Shown: positions 25,875 through 35,153, counted from the first letter of the stretch. The stretch is DNA of 64,000 nt from Chitinophagaceae bacterium (GCA_025934485.1 JAICXX010000006.1:1-64000), one strand, 5' to 3'. Program-made: numbers and translations. The notes: generated by a model from the sequence alone, not told the origin.

Positions 25875-26387
25875 TTACTGATAGCTGGTATTGAACTGGC
25901 CGTTCGTGATCACGATGCTATCCGGAACATCGCTTACCGCGCCGTTTTGGCTCAGGACGCCATTGAATGTTCCCTGGATGAGGTGTTTTGCCGTATCGAT
26001 CGCGGTGACCGTATAATAAGCGGGTCCCTTCTGGCCCTGGAAGGCCGAATAACTGGCATACGGTACATTGCTGCGGTGTATGACATAATCGATCTCGGCA
26101 AAGGCATTGTCTTCGGTGCTGACGGTTGCATTCAGGGTCACGGGTGTGGCGATATAGATGGTGAGGAAAACGGTGTCGCCATTTACCGTCCCCACGCCGC
26201 CCACCTGGTAATAATTAGCGTATAGCCCAGCGGCCGTCTGAAAGGCATGAAAGGTCTTGCTGTTCACCCGGGCGGTCACCCCAAAAGGATTGTTGTTGCT
26301 GTTGTTGCTTTTCGAGCAGCCGGCTTCGACGAGCCAAAGCCCGGCCATCGCTGTGAACGCAAAGAGTGACGTCGTTTTAAAACGCAT
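25875..26387 (-). CDS. Lipoprotein, first of three tandem paralogs (DUF6252-like)
   Basis: A 170-residue lipoprotein. The signal MRFKTTSLFAFTAMAGLWLVEAGC ends at a lipobox (EAGC), followed by an Asn/Ser linker. The domain contains VTARVNSKTFHAFQTAAGLY and ends LIQGTFNGVLSQNG, then DSIVITNGQFNTSYQ. Like the two genes after it, it seems to be a small beta-sandwich whose role is unknown. It is first in transcription order and diverges from the tRNA-dihydrouridine synthase gene across 88 bases. Confidence 0.8.
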   Translation of the reverse strand: MRFKTTSLFAFTAMAGLWLVEAGCSKSNNSNNNPFGVTARVNSKTFHAFQTAAGLYANYYQVGGVGTVNGDTVFLTIYIATPVTLNATVSTEDNAFAEIDYVIHRSNVPYASYSAFQGQKGPAYYTVTAIDTAKHLIQGTFNGVLSQNGAVSDVPDSIVITNGQFNTSYQ

Positions 26388-26459
26388 AGTTAAGCTAGTG
26401 ATCCGCGGGCAAAACGCGACATCGGGCGTTTTATTGCCAAGACATACCGCACTTTAGCT

Positions 26460-26467
26460 TAATTTTG
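26460..26467 (+). promoter_or_regulatory. -7 box TAATTTTG before the tRNA-dihydrouridine synthase gene
   Basis: An exact TAnnTTTG match lies 8 bases before the ATG at 26476. A TTG at 26434-26436 is 23 bases upstream, slightly too far. Use of this box would give a transcript with a leader of only a few bases. Confidence 0.4.
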
Positions 26468-26475
26468 CGGCGCGC

Positions 26476-27510
26476 ATGTGTACCATTGCCCATATCACTT
26501 TACCGGAATTCCCGCTGCTGCTGGCGCCCATGGAAGACGTCAGCGATCCACCTTTCAGGGGTGTTTGCCGGACCTATGGGGCTGATCTGACCTACACCGA
26601 GTTCATCTCCAGCGAGAGTCTTGTCCGTGGGGCGATGCGGAGCCGGCGGAAGCTGGACATCTTCGAACGGGAGCGGCCCGTGGGCATCCAGCTGTATGGC
26701 GGGGATGAGGACAGCCTGGCGGAGGCGGCAGCCATTGTCGATGCCACCGATCCCGATCTGCTGGACATCAATTTCGGTTGTCCGGTAAAGGGCATCGTAG
26801 GGCGGGGTGCGGGTGCAGGGGTGCTGCGTGATCCGGATCGGATGGTCCGGCTGACGACGGCCTGTGTCCGGGCTACCCGGCTTCCGGTGACGGTAAAGAC
26901 ACGGCTGGGTTGGGATGACCAGTCGAAGAACATCGTGGAGGTCGCGGAGCGGCTACAGGATGCCGGTATCCGGGCACTCGCGATCCATGGCCGTACGCGT
27001 TGTCAGCTGTACAAGGGGGAGGCGGACTGGGCGTTGATCGGCGCGGTGAAGAACAACCCGCGGATGCACATTCCCATCTTTGGTAACGGGGATATCGACA
27101 GTCCGCAAAAAGCGCTCGAGTACCGGAACCGGTATGGTGTCGACTGCATCATGATCGGCCGGGCAGCGATCGGCTATCCCTGGATCTTCCGCGAGATCCG
27201 TGGGTATATCGATACGGGACGTCTGATCCCGCCGCCTTCGGCGGCGGAGCGGGTGGCCGTTTGCCGGCAGCATCTGCAGGCTGCGCTGGAGTGGAATGGC
27301 CCGATGCAGGGGTTGTATGAGATGCGCGGCCGCTATGGCCGGTATTTGCGCGGCCTGCCGGATATTGCCGGCTTTCTACAGCGGCTGGTGCGGTTCGCGG
27401 ATGCGGCGGCGGTGCTGGAGGTGCTGGCCGAGATCGAAGAGCGCTATGGCGATCTGGTCACCGAAACGACCGCGGAGCTGGAGAATTATCATACGCATTG
27501 TACCCTGTAA
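26476..27510 (+). CDS. tRNA-dihydrouridine synthase (DusB-like)
   Basis: A 344-residue FMN enzyme that reduces uridine to dihydrouridine in the tRNA D-loop. Family motifs are LLLAPMEDVSDPPFRGVCR at the N-terminus, TEFISSESLVRG, IQLYGGDEDSLAEAA, DINFGCPVKGIVGRGAGAGVL (the catalytic Cys lies in NFGCPV), VTVKTRLGWDD, IHGRTRCQLYKGEADW, and GNGDI plus MIGRAAIGYPWIF for flavin phosphate binding. The ATG at 26476 is the only reasonable start because the core fold begins right after it. It is divergent from the lipoprotein trio and 47 bases before the GH30 pair. Confidence 0.94.
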   Translation: MCTIAHITLPEFPLLLAPMEDVSDPPFRGVCRTYGADLTYTEFISSESLVRGAMRSRRKLDIFERERPVGIQLYGGDEDSLAEAAAIVDATDPDLLDINFGCPVKGIVGRGAGAGVLRDPDRMVRLTTACVRATRLPVTVKTRLGWDDQSKNIVEVAERLQDAGIRALAIHGRTRCQLYKGEADWALIGAVKNNPRMHIPIFGNGDIDSPQKALEYRNRYGVDCIMIGRAAIGYPWIFREIRGYIDTGRLIPPPSAAERVAVCRQHLQAALEWNGPMQGLYEMRGRYGRYLRGLPDIAGFLQRLVRFADAAAVLEVLAEIEERYGDLVTETTAELENYHTHCTL

Positions 27511-27514
27511 GCTT

Positions 27515-27522
27515 TAACTTTG
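27515..27522 (+). promoter_or_regulatory. -7 box TAACTTTG before the GH30 pair
   Basis: An exact TAnnTTTG match just after the stop of the upstream gene (27510) and 35 bases before the ATG at 27558. The leader region also holds the direct repeat GGGCACC (27523-27529 and 27537-27543) around the palindrome CCAAATTTGG. No good TTTG lies 20 bases upstream. Confidence 0.45.
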
Positions 27523-27557
27523 GGCACCCCAAATTTGGGCACCATTCAATACTGTAT

Positions 27558-28982
27558 ATGTTACGAAAATCAACCCTGCTCGTGGCGGCGGCCTTTTGTG
27601 GTTTGACCGGCTTCGCGCAGAAGACCGTTACGGTCTACACGACTGCTGCCAACACCGACTTACGATTATCCGCGAGCGGGACCCTGAACTTCTCTCCCGG
27701 CCGTCAGCCGCTCGAGACCGAGCCGTTCGTCCTTGTGGACCCTTCGGCTTCATTCCAGCCGTTCCTGGGTATCGGCGGCGCGCTTACCGATGCCGCGGCC
27801 GAGACCTTTGCCAAATTATCTCCCGCCAAACAACAGGAGCTGCTCACCGCCTACTACGATACGGCTCGCGGTATCGGGTACACGCTGGCGAGGACTCATA
27901 TCATGTGCTGCGACTTCTCCAGCGGCAGTTATAGCTATGTCACCGACAACGATGTCACCCTCAAAAGCTTCAGTGTCGTGCACGACGAAAAGTACCGTAT
28001 CCCGCTGATCAAGGCGGCGTTCAAAGCGGCCGGCGGCCGGTTGAAGCTCTATGTTACGCCCTGGAGTCCGCCCGGCTGGATGAAGGATAACAAAAGTGTC
28101 ACCGGCGGCGGCAAGCTCAAACCCGAATACGCGCAGGCCTGGGCGAATTTCTATGTCAAGTTCATCAAGACCTACGAAGCCATGGGCATGCCCATCTGGG
28201 GTCTTTCTGTACAGAACGAGCCAATGGCCAAACAAAAATGGGAGTCATGTATCTACACCGCGGAAGACGAGCGCAACTTCATTCGCGACTATCTCGGACC
28301 TACGCTGGCCAAGGCCGGCATGGGCGGCAAGAAGCTAATCGCCTGGGACCATAATCGTGATCTTATCTATCAACGGGCCAGCACGATCCTGGAGGACCCG
28401 GCGGCCGCCAAATACGTCTGGGGCATCGGGTTCCACTGGTATGAGACCTGGACGGGCGGGCCGATGCTGTTCGACAATGTCCGGCTGACGCACGAGGCGT
28501 TCCCGGGCAAGGCCCTGCTTTTCACGGAAGGATGCAAGGAAAAGTTCTCCTTCGACAGCCTGCAGGCCTGGTCGCTCGGGGAGCGGTATGGCTATTCGAT
28601 GATCAACGACTTCAACAGCGGGGCTACCGGCTGGACGGACTGGAATATTTTGCTGGACGAGAACGGCGGTCCGAACCACGTAGGCAACTTCTGTTTTGCG
28701 CCGGTGCATTGCGATACCCGCAATGGTGAGCTGATCTATACCAACGCGTTTTACTATATCGGCGCGTTCTCCAAATTCGTCCGGCCCGGTGCGCATCGGA
28801 TCGCGGTTTCAGCGAACAGGGCCGGGTTGCAAGGTACCGGGTTCATGAACAAAGACGGCAGCATCGTTGTCATAGTCATGAACACTACGGATCAGCCGAT
28901 TGCCTATCATTTGATCCTCAAAGGACAGGAGACGGATACGCAGAGTTTACCGCATTCGATCGCTACATTAATTATCAAATAG
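27558..28982 (+). CDS. GH30 glycoside hydrolase, first of a tandem pair
   Basis: A 474-residue exported glycosidase. The start at 27558 gives a signal peptide (MLRKSTLLVAAAFCGLTGFAQ). The TIM-barrel family blocks are FLGIGGALTDAAAETFAKL, TPWSPPGWMKDN, SVQNEPMA with the acid/base Glu221, and LLFTEGCKE with the nucleophile Glu324; a C-terminal beta domain follows (IVVIVMNTTDQPIAYHLIL). GH30 covers glucosylceramidases, beta-1,6-glucanases, xylanases and beta-fucosidases; the sequence looks closest to the subfamilies with glucosylceramidase/beta-1,6-glucanase annotation, which is inference. Its stop codon directly abuts the next gene's ATG. Confidence 0.93.
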   Translation: MLRKSTLLVAAAFCGLTGFAQKTVTVYTTAANTDLRLSASGTLNFSPGRQPLETEPFVLVDPSASFQPFLGIGGALTDAAAETFAKLSPAKQQELLTAYYDTARGIGYTLARTHIMCCDFSSGSYSYVTDNDVTLKSFSVVHDEKYRIPLIKAAFKAAGGRLKLYVTPWSPPGWMKDNKSVTGGGKLKPEYAQAWANFYVKFIKTYEAMGMPIWGLSVQNEPMAKQKWESCIYTAEDERNFIRDYLGPTLAKAGMGGKKLIAWDHNRDLIYQRASTILEDPAAAKYVWGIGFHWYETWTGGPMLFDNVRLTHEAFPGKALLFTEGCKEKFSFDSLQAWSLGERYGYSMINDFNSGATGWTDWNILLDENGGPNHVGNFCFAPVHCDTRNGELIYTNAFYYIGAFSKFVRPGAHRIAVSANRAGLQGTGFMNKDGSIVVIVMNTTDQPIAYHLILKGQETDTQSLPHSIATLIIK

Positions 28983-30404
28983 ATGAGATTTGTTTACTGG
29001 ACTATCTTTGCAGCGGTGTTTTGCTGCGCCGCGTATAGTCCTGCCCGCGCGCAGAAGGAGAAGGACATTGTTACGTTTTGGCTGACCGACCCGGCTCATG
29101 GTGTTCTTTTTCAGCAACAGCCGGCGCAGACCTTTTCCAAAGAGAATGCCTTTCCACAGGACCCGGTGATCTCGATCGATGAGAAAAAGAAATACCAGCA
29201 TATCGATGGATTCGGCTGGTGTCTCACCGGCGGCAGCGCGCAGGCCCTGATGAAGATGAGCCCGGCTGCACGTACGGCCCTGCTGCAACAGCTTTTCACG
29301 GCCGACGGTGATCATCTCGGATCGAGCTATCTGCGGGTTACCATCGGCGCCTCCGATCTCAATGAGCATGTGTTCTCGTACGACGATCTGCCCGCGGGGC
29401 AAACCGATACCGCGCTGGCGCGTTTCGATCTGGGACCGGATAAGAAGGATGTGATACCGGTGTTGCAGGAGATCGTAGGGCTCAATCCGACGATCAAGAT
29501 CCTGGCTACGCCCTGGAGTGCGCCCGTATGGATGAAAGACAACCACGATACCCGCGGCGGCAGTTTGCTCCCCCAATACTATGGGGTCTATGCGCGGTAT
29601 TTTGTGAAATACATTCTGGCGATGCAGCAGGAAGGGATCCGCATCGATGCCGTGACGCCGCAGAACGAGCCGTTGCATCCCGGCAATAACCCGAGCATGT
29701 ATATGCCCGCGGCCGCCGAAGCGGCCTTCGTCAAACAGCTCGGCCCTGCCATCAAGCAGGAGCTGCTGGATACCAAGATCATCGTCTACGACCACAACTG
29801 CGACCGGCCGGATTATCCGATCTCTATCCTCAAGGACCCGGAGGCCAATCAATATGTCGATGGATCGGCGTTCCACCTCTATGCCGGCCCCATCGATACG
29901 CTTAGCAGTGTACACGATTCATTCCCCGATAAGAATATCTATTTCACGGAGCAATGGGTGGGAGCCCCCGGCGATATGCTGCGGGATGTCGACGAGCATG
30001 TGCGGAAGCTCATCGTTGGCGCGACGCGCAACTGGTCCCGGACCGTCATCGAATGGAACCTGGCCTCGGACCCGCATTATGAACCGCATACGGACCGTGG
30101 CGGCTGCGATCGCTGTCTGGGCGCGCTGACCATCGACGGCGATTCGGTTAAGCGCAATCCGGCCTATTATATCGTTGCTCACGCCTCGAAATACGTGATA
30201 CCCGAATCATCGCGGATCGCTTCCAACTCCGACGACCAGCTGCCCAATGTCGCGTTTCAGACGCCGCGGGGCCGCGGAGTGCTCATCGTGCTGAACAACA
30301 CGGATGCGCCCAGGGGCTTTACCATAGAATTCCATGGCCGGCGCCTCCATGAGACGCTCAATGCCGGGGCCGTCGCGACGTTCGACTTCAGTATCAATTT
30401 ATAG
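28983..30404 (+). CDS. GH30 glycoside hydrolase, second of a tandem pair
   Basis: A 473-residue exported GH30 protein with signal MRFVYWTIFAAVFCCAAYSPARAQ. Blocks are IDGFGWCLTGGSAQALMKM, TPWSAPVWMKDN, VTPQNEPLHPGNN with the acid/base Glu229, and IYFTEQWVG with the nucleophile Glu323, then a C-terminal beta domain (VLIVLNNTDAPRGFTIEF). It is clearly a paralog of the gene before it, but the motif flanks differ enough to suggest a different substrate or linkage. No intergenic base separates the two, so they are co-transcribed and probably coupled in translation. Confidence 0.93.
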   Translation: MRFVYWTIFAAVFCCAAYSPARAQKEKDIVTFWLTDPAHGVLFQQQPAQTFSKENAFPQDPVISIDEKKKYQHIDGFGWCLTGGSAQALMKMSPAARTALLQQLFTADGDHLGSSYLRVTIGASDLNEHVFSYDDLPAGQTDTALARFDLGPDKKDVIPVLQEIVGLNPTIKILATPWSAPVWMKDNHDTRGGSLLPQYYGVYARYFVKYILAMQQEGIRIDAVTPQNEPLHPGNNPSMYMPAAAEAAFVKQLGPAIKQELLDTKIIVYDHNCDRPDYPISILKDPEANQYVDGSAFHLYAGPIDTLSSVHDSFPDKNIYFTEQWVGAPGDMLRDVDEHVRKLIVGATRNWSRTVIEWNLASDPHYEPHTDRGGCDRCLGALTIDGDSVKRNPAYYIVAHASKYVIPESSRIASNSDDQLPNVAFQTPRGRGVLIVLNNTDAPRGFTIEFHGRRLHETLNAGAVATFDFSINL

Positions 30405-30447
30405 ACGAGCGGCGGCCTCACCTCCGGGCGGCAGCCTCCGGCTTGCC

Positions 30448-32226
30448 CTAGGGCAGTGTCATCCCGTCGTAGAACCGCCATTTCGTGGTATAGTCTTTAT
30501 CCAGCGGCAGGTGAAGCAGGATGGCCCGGATCATTTCGACGGGCATGGCATTCAGCTGCAGAATGGAGTCATGGTATTGTTTATAGGTCATCTTCCCGCT
30601 GTCCACCAACTCTTTCTTTAACGCATAGAACTGGCGGCCGCCGGTGAGATAGGCTAACTGGTACAGGGGAGGGTAGTGGTCGGCAAAGGACCGGCGGACC
30701 TCGCCCGCCGCATTGGCCCGCTCGTGACCGACGCGGTCCACCAGGAAATCGATACATTGTTCAGGTGTCCATTTGCCCAGATGATAATTGAGCGAAAAGA
30801 TGATCCGGGCGCACCGGTGCATGTGCCAGAACAGCATCCCGACGCGGTCTTCGGGTGTCTGTGGGAATTTGAGGTCCCATAGCAGCAGTTCCCAGTAAAG
30901 CGACCAGCCTTCGGTCCAGAAGCCGGAGCCGAAATCCCGATAGGTGCGATGACGGGTGTTCATGAAGGCCTGCAGGTTGTGACCCGCAATGAGCTCATGG
31001 TGCACCGTGGCGCGGGACAGATAGGGGTTGTTGCCGCGCATGCTCATGAGCTTGTCGTCCTCTTCCATGGTATTGGTGGGGTAGGAGATGCTGATCTCGT
31101 TGCCGCCGGTAAAGAAAGGGTTGACGAGCTGCCGTTCGGGCGTCATCATGATCATGCCCCAGGTCTCTTCCGCCAGGGGCGGGATGGTCACGAGGTCGTG
31201 TTTTTTAAGAAAGTCCACGGATTCGTTAAACAACCGCAAGATCATTTCCGGTTGCTCGCCGGGAGGAACATAGGCATTCTTTACCTTCTCCAGCGCCGCT
31301 TTCCAATTATCGCCGAAACCCATGTCGCGCGAGGCTTTCAGCATCTCTTTGTCGCACCAGGCAAATTCTTTGTTCGCGATATCGATAAGCTCTTCGGGGC
31401 TGTAGGGAATCATTTCGTAATTCAGTTGGCGGATCAGCTCGGCGCGGCCCACGGGATGGCCCACGATACCGCTTTTGTCGTTTGCCGCGAATCGGAGGTT
31501 CTTGTCCTTGAATTGCGCGGCATAGAGCGTTAGCGCACTGTCCAGCTCTTTATAGGTCTTCGGCATCCACCACGTGAAAAGCGGATCATAGCCATTGTAG
31601 AAGTCGTAGACATCGGTTATTGCTCTTCTGAGATCGGCAATCACCAAGCCTGCCTCGTACAGGGCGTCCATATCCATGCTGGAGTCGGTCTTGAGCTTTT
31701 CCCTGAACTTCGCGATCGTCCTTGTGGCATCGAACCAGTTCTTCGCCAGCGCCTCGGAGTTGAGCACGTGTCCGCGACGCCGTAGCTTCTCCGTGGCATA
31801 GATGCTGTCGGCAAAAGGGAACCAGTGGCTGATCTTGCTATATTGCTTTTGCTCTTCGGCGGAAGCCCGCAGCTTTTCTTTGAGATCGCGTTTGAAGAGG
31901 ATGTAGTCGACCTTGCATTCCTGCGGCAGGGAGTTGAAATCGAGGGCCTCCGTTTTGCCCAAATATTCTTGATAAAGCGAGTCGAAACGGGCGCGGATAG
32001 TAGGGGCTGCTCCTTCGATGCCGCCATAGCCCTGATAGCGGCTGCCATAAAAGGTGCTCGTGTAAAAACGCGTCAAGGCACGCCAATCGGCCTCGTAATT
32101 CTGCATCAGGCTGGGCATCTCCTGGCAGGGAACATAGGAATCGGGCGAGATCTGGGCATGACCAGTGGTCGCAGTAAGCACGATGCAGGCCATCAGTGAG
32201 GCGGCGATGTTCAGGAGTTTTCTCAT
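30448..32226 (-). CDS. Exported DUF885 peptidase-like protein
   Basis: A 592-residue helical protein with a signal peptide (MRKLLNIAASLMACIVLTATTGHAQ). The DUF885 signature HHELIAGHNLQAF puts Glu411 and His416 in a zinc-metalloprotease-like HE...GH arrangement; the usual family form is HE-x-x-PGH, so Ala in place of Pro is a small change. DUF885 proteins are related to M32-like carboxypeptidases, and a role in cleaving peptides at the cell surface is possible. It is 20 bases downstream of the GH127 gene on the same strand, so the two are likely one operon. Peptidase activity is inferred from the motif only. Confidence 0.85.
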   Translation of the reverse strand: MRKLLNIAASLMACIVLTATTGHAQISPDSYVPCQEMPSLMQNYEADWRALTRFYTSTFYGSRYQGYGGIEGAAPTIRARFDSLYQEYLGKTEALDFNSLPQECKVDYILFKRDLKEKLRASAEEQKQYSKISHWFPFADSIYATEKLRRRGHVLNSEALAKNWFDATRTIAKFREKLKTDSSMDMDALYEAGLVIADLRRAITDVYDFYNGYDPLFTWWMPKTYKELDSALTLYAAQFKDKNLRFAANDKSGIVGHPVGRAELIRQLNYEMIPYSPEELIDIANKEFAWCDKEMLKASRDMGFGDNWKAALEKVKNAYVPPGEQPEMILRLFNESVDFLKKHDLVTIPPLAEETWGMIMMTPERQLVNPFFTGGNEISISYPTNTMEEDDKLMSMRGNNPYLSRATVHHELIAGHNLQAFMNTRHRTYRDFGSGFWTEGWSLYWELLLWDLKFPQTPEDRVGMLFWHMHRCARIIFSLNYHLGKWTPEQCIDFLVDRVGHERANAAGEVRRSFADHYPPLYQLAYLTGGRQFYALKKELVDSGKMTYKQYHDSILQLNAMPVEMIRAILLHLPLDKDYTTKWRFYDGMTLP

Positions 32227-32246
32227 AAGCTTTGGTGATTAGAGGA

Positions 32247-34988
32247 TTAAGGTAAATCTTTTATCCACACGGTGGATACGGGTGGTGGCGGCGGCGTATG
32301 ATTCGATTCGTCCGGTGAGGCCGTCACGGGCAGGCGGTTTAGCCGGGCATAGTTAGGCACAGCCACGAGCGGGCTGCCGTCGGCCCATGTGCCTTTTATC
32401 GCCATAATGCCGTGTAGAAAATTGCCTTCCCATTCCAGGTGGAGGGGGCCATTGCCGATGGTCTTGTCGATATCGCCGTTATCCGCCTTCTCGACATTGT
32501 AAAGCAGCGGACCATAACGCAAGGCGACACGACCGCGATCGGCTTCGATCTTTTCGCTGGCCTTTACCCGCTGGATCGTCATGGGCAGCTCGAAGTCGAC
32601 CCTGTCGCCTTTTTTCCAGGTCCGGCGAATGACGGCATAGCCGCGCCGGATCTCCGGTGTCAGCGGCTGGCCGTTTACCGTGAGCGATTTGAGGCCGTTG
32701 ATAGTAGTATCAGGGATATAGAGCTCGCTGGTGGTACGATTGGGAACGCGGATGTACAAGGTAAAGGTTTTGGTTTCCCTGGGGTTTACCATGAGGGCCA
32801 CCTTTCCGCTCCAGGGATAGTCGGTCTTTTGGGTCATTTCGACGTCGGTGCCTGCTACCTTTTCGATCTTCATCGTACTGCCGATAAAGAGGTTGACATA
32901 AAGACCGTCATCGCCACGGACATAGGTCCAAGTAGGCATCATCAGCAGCGTGCGGGGGATATTGCCTACGCAGCAGGGACACACATGCCAGGCGTAGCGG
33001 GGCTGCGATGTCGTGAGGGCATTGGTGTACAGGAAGTCCTTGCCGTCGAGGGAAAGCGAACCCAATAACGCGTTGTACAGCGTCTCTTCGTAGAGATCGG
33101 CGTAGCGGGCGTCGTGGTAGGCGAGATTCATCTTGTATTCGAAGAAGATCAGGCCGCAGCTGGAACAGGATTCACAATAGGCATTGTTACGCAGCGAATA
33201 GTCGGGGCCGAATCCTTCGGAGGTCTCGCCGCTGCCGATGCCGCCGGTGATGTAATACTTTCGGTTGACCATATCGTCCCACAGCGAGAGCACGGCGCTC
33301 TGGTAGTCTACGTCGCCGGTTTCCGCGGCTACGTCCGCCATGCCCGAATAGGTGTAGGTAGCGCGTACGGCGTGTCCCACGGCCTCGTATTGTTCCTGTA
33401 CCGGCACCCGGCTTTGATCATAATCGCTGCCGCCGTGGCGGTTGTCGAGCAGGAACTTGGCCAGCCGGATATAGGCATCGCCGTGTCCCTGGCCTTCCAT
33501 GTCGTTGACGAAACGCCCGAACCGAACGAGGGCCTGTTCCATCTCCTGGTGGCCGTCGAACCAGGCGATCTTGCCGGGGCCGATGTTGGCGACCCAGCAG
33601 TCGGCCAATTTCTTGGCGGCATTGTAGAGGCGCTTGTCGTGCCCTTCGGTGAGGGTGTAATCATTGATAGCAGATTCAATAAAATATCCAGCCGTGTAGC
33701 CTTCGTGGTTGCCACGGGATTCCGGCGACCAGCGGTGATGCCATCGACTCGTATCGCGCAACGTCCAGGCCGTTTGGAGATAGCCGTCGGGTTCCTGAGC
33801 CGCCAGAATGATCGGTATCCATCGTTCCAGTGTTGCTTTCATCTTCTCCTGCGCAGCAATGATCTCCTTGTCGCCTTTGGGGTCGACCATGAGGGCTTCG
33901 CACATGGCTTCCACCGTTTGGTGGACCCAGGCGTTGGAGAAGACATAGCCTTTGTGTTTGCCGTGTGGTTCGCCGCGCAGCGCTTTGCCGGCTTCGATAA
34001 AATTATCGAGCCCGCCCTGGCCGGTGGTGAGATCGGTGCGTTCGCACTGGGCGATGCAGTAGGGTATCCAGTTCACGATGATGGCCTTGGCGCGATCGTT
34101 CCAGAGCTTGCTGTCGATGCTATAGTGTTTGGTATAGACGACGTCGAGCCGTTTGGCCGGCGGTGGGTTGACGACCTTCACCCGCACCTTGCCGCTGGTA
34201 TGCAGCTCGCCCTGCCAGGCGGTGAACTGCAGGGTGTATACGCCGGGGGTTTTGAAGGCGGCTGTGGTGGTTGCGTTGCCGGCATCCGCGATCGTCACGC
34301 CGGGGCCACTGATGGCCGTCCATTGGGTGCGGGTGATGGGGTGAATGCTTTTGATACTTGCGCTGAGATAGGTCTTGCCATCGAGCATCACGTCGCGATC
34401 CGTGCCTGCGTCGACCACCGGCGCCACGGGTGCGCAGTGTTCCGATTCGGCGACGGTCCATTCCAGCAACGTCACGTCGTATCGATCGGAAGAATCCATT
34501 GTGATCCTGAGCCTGGTCGTGGTGATTTCGTCGAATGTCGTCGTATTGAAGGTTCGGTTGACGAGCCCGAGCCCCTGTGCGTTGCGTACCGGCTGGAATG
34601 TCTTCCCGTCCCAGTATTCGATCTGGTAACTTCCCGGCAGTTTGGCAGTATGTTCATAATCCCACCACAATGTGGCGATCTGCCGGGTGGTGATGGGTTG
34701 CGGCCATTGATATTCTACCCAGGCCTTAGCCTGGCGATGTAGCGACCGGAACCAGCCATCACCCTCGCTGGCGGCGGTGTCACCATCGTTGAGGGTGGTG
34801 AGGGCCGCGCCGGGGCGGCCCGAGGTCGTGGCCCTGGCGACGATGGCCAGGTTAGCGGGTGTTGCCGCCTGTGCGGTCGACGGCGTTTGAGCCGCGCCGG
34901 ACTGTTGTGCGGCGAGGGGCGTCCAGGCGATCAGTGTCAGGACGAAGCCCAATAACAGGAAACTTACGGAAAAACGGCGGTGCCTCAT
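32247..34988 (-). CDS. GH127 beta-L-arabinofuranosidase-like enzyme with discoidin-type domain
   Basis: A 913-residue exported enzyme; the start at 34988 gives a signal peptide (MRHRRFSVSFLLLGFVLTLIAW). In order: an F5/8-type C domain (about 50-180), a PKD/Ig-like domain (about 190-270, with VMLDGKTYLSASI), and an alpha/alpha-barrel GH127 domain. The zinc-thiolate active site can be read: Glu606 and Cys608 in CESCSSC, and Cys672-Cys673 in VCPCCVGN, matching the Glu/Cys/Cys/Cys set of HypBA1, in which the second-last Cys is the nucleophile. The family removes L-arabinofuranose from plant glycans or glycoproteins; GH146 has a similar site. Co-transcribed with the DUF885 gene. Confidence 0.92.
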   Translation of the reverse strand: MRHRRFSVSFLLLGFVLTLIAWTPLAAQQSGAAQTPSTAQAATPANLAIVARATTSGRPGAALTTLNDGDTAASEGDGWFRSLHRQAKAWVEYQWPQPITTRQIATLWWDYEHTAKLPGSYQIEYWDGKTFQPVRNAQGLGLVNRTFNTTTFDEITTTRLRITMDSSDRYDVTLLEWTVAESEHCAPVAPVVDAGTDRDVMLDGKTYLSASIKSIHPITRTQWTAISGPGVTIADAGNATTTAAFKTPGVYTLQFTAWQGELHTSGKVRVKVVNPPPAKRLDVVYTKHYSIDSKLWNDRAKAIIVNWIPYCIAQCERTDLTTGQGGLDNFIEAGKALRGEPHGKHKGYVFSNAWVHQTVEAMCEALMVDPKGDKEIIAAQEKMKATLERWIPIILAAQEPDGYLQTAWTLRDTSRWHHRWSPESRGNHEGYTAGYFIESAINDYTLTEGHDKRLYNAAKKLADCWVANIGPGKIAWFDGHQEMEQALVRFGRFVNDMEGQGHGDAYIRLAKFLLDNRHGGSDYDQSRVPVQEQYEAVGHAVRATYTYSGMADVAAETGDVDYQSAVLSLWDDMVNRKYYITGGIGSGETSEGFGPDYSLRNNAYCESCSSCGLIFFEYKMNLAYHDARYADLYEETLYNALLGSLSLDGKDFLYTNALTTSQPRYAWHVCPCCVGNIPRTLLMMPTWTYVRGDDGLYVNLFIGSTMKIEKVAGTDVEMTQKTDYPWSGKVALMVNPRETKTFTLYIRVPNRTTSELYIPDTTINGLKSLTVNGQPLTPEIRRGYAVIRRTWKKGDRVDFELPMTIQRVKASEKIEADRGRVALRYGPLLYNVEKADNGDIDKTIGNGPLHLEWEGNFLHGIMAIKGTWADGSPLVAVPNYARLNRLPVTASPDESNHTPPPPPVSTVWIKDLP

Positions 34989-35009
34989 ATGTGGTCGGCT
35001 TTTAGGCGC

Positions 35010-35017
35010 TAAATATA
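35010..35017 (-). promoter_or_regulatory. Possible -7 box of the GH127 operon
   Basis: On the minus strand TATATTTA (35017-35010) differs from TAnnTTTG in the last base and lies 21 bases before the ATG at 34988. No clear TTTG lies 20 bases upstream. Confidence 0.3.
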
Positions 35018-35125
35018 AGCGTTGCCGGGGTTTTCCGGTGACCATTATTTCACCGAAACCCACTGGTTTTTGACCTTTAAAGGATGACGTCTCGTGATCC
35101 AGGATGCGCGGCAGCTCGAATTAAC

Positions 35126-35133
35126 TATATTTG
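35126..35133 (+). promoter_or_regulatory. -7 box TATATTTG before the ProC-like gene
   Basis: An exact TAnnTTTG match, 20 bases before the ATG at 35154. A -33 element is not recognisable at the expected spacing. Confidence 0.4.
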
Positions 35134-35153
35134 GCCCCATCAAAAAGCGTCTC

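Noticed and set aside
28968..29915. Open frame of 315 codons opposite the second GH30 gene
   Set aside because: It is antisense to conserved catalytic blocks and Arg/Ile/Asp-rich without a motif.
33114..34742. Open frame of 542 codons opposite the GH127 gene
   Set aside because: The opposite strand encodes a clear enzyme with an intact active site. The antisense product has shadow composition and no signal peptide or domain.
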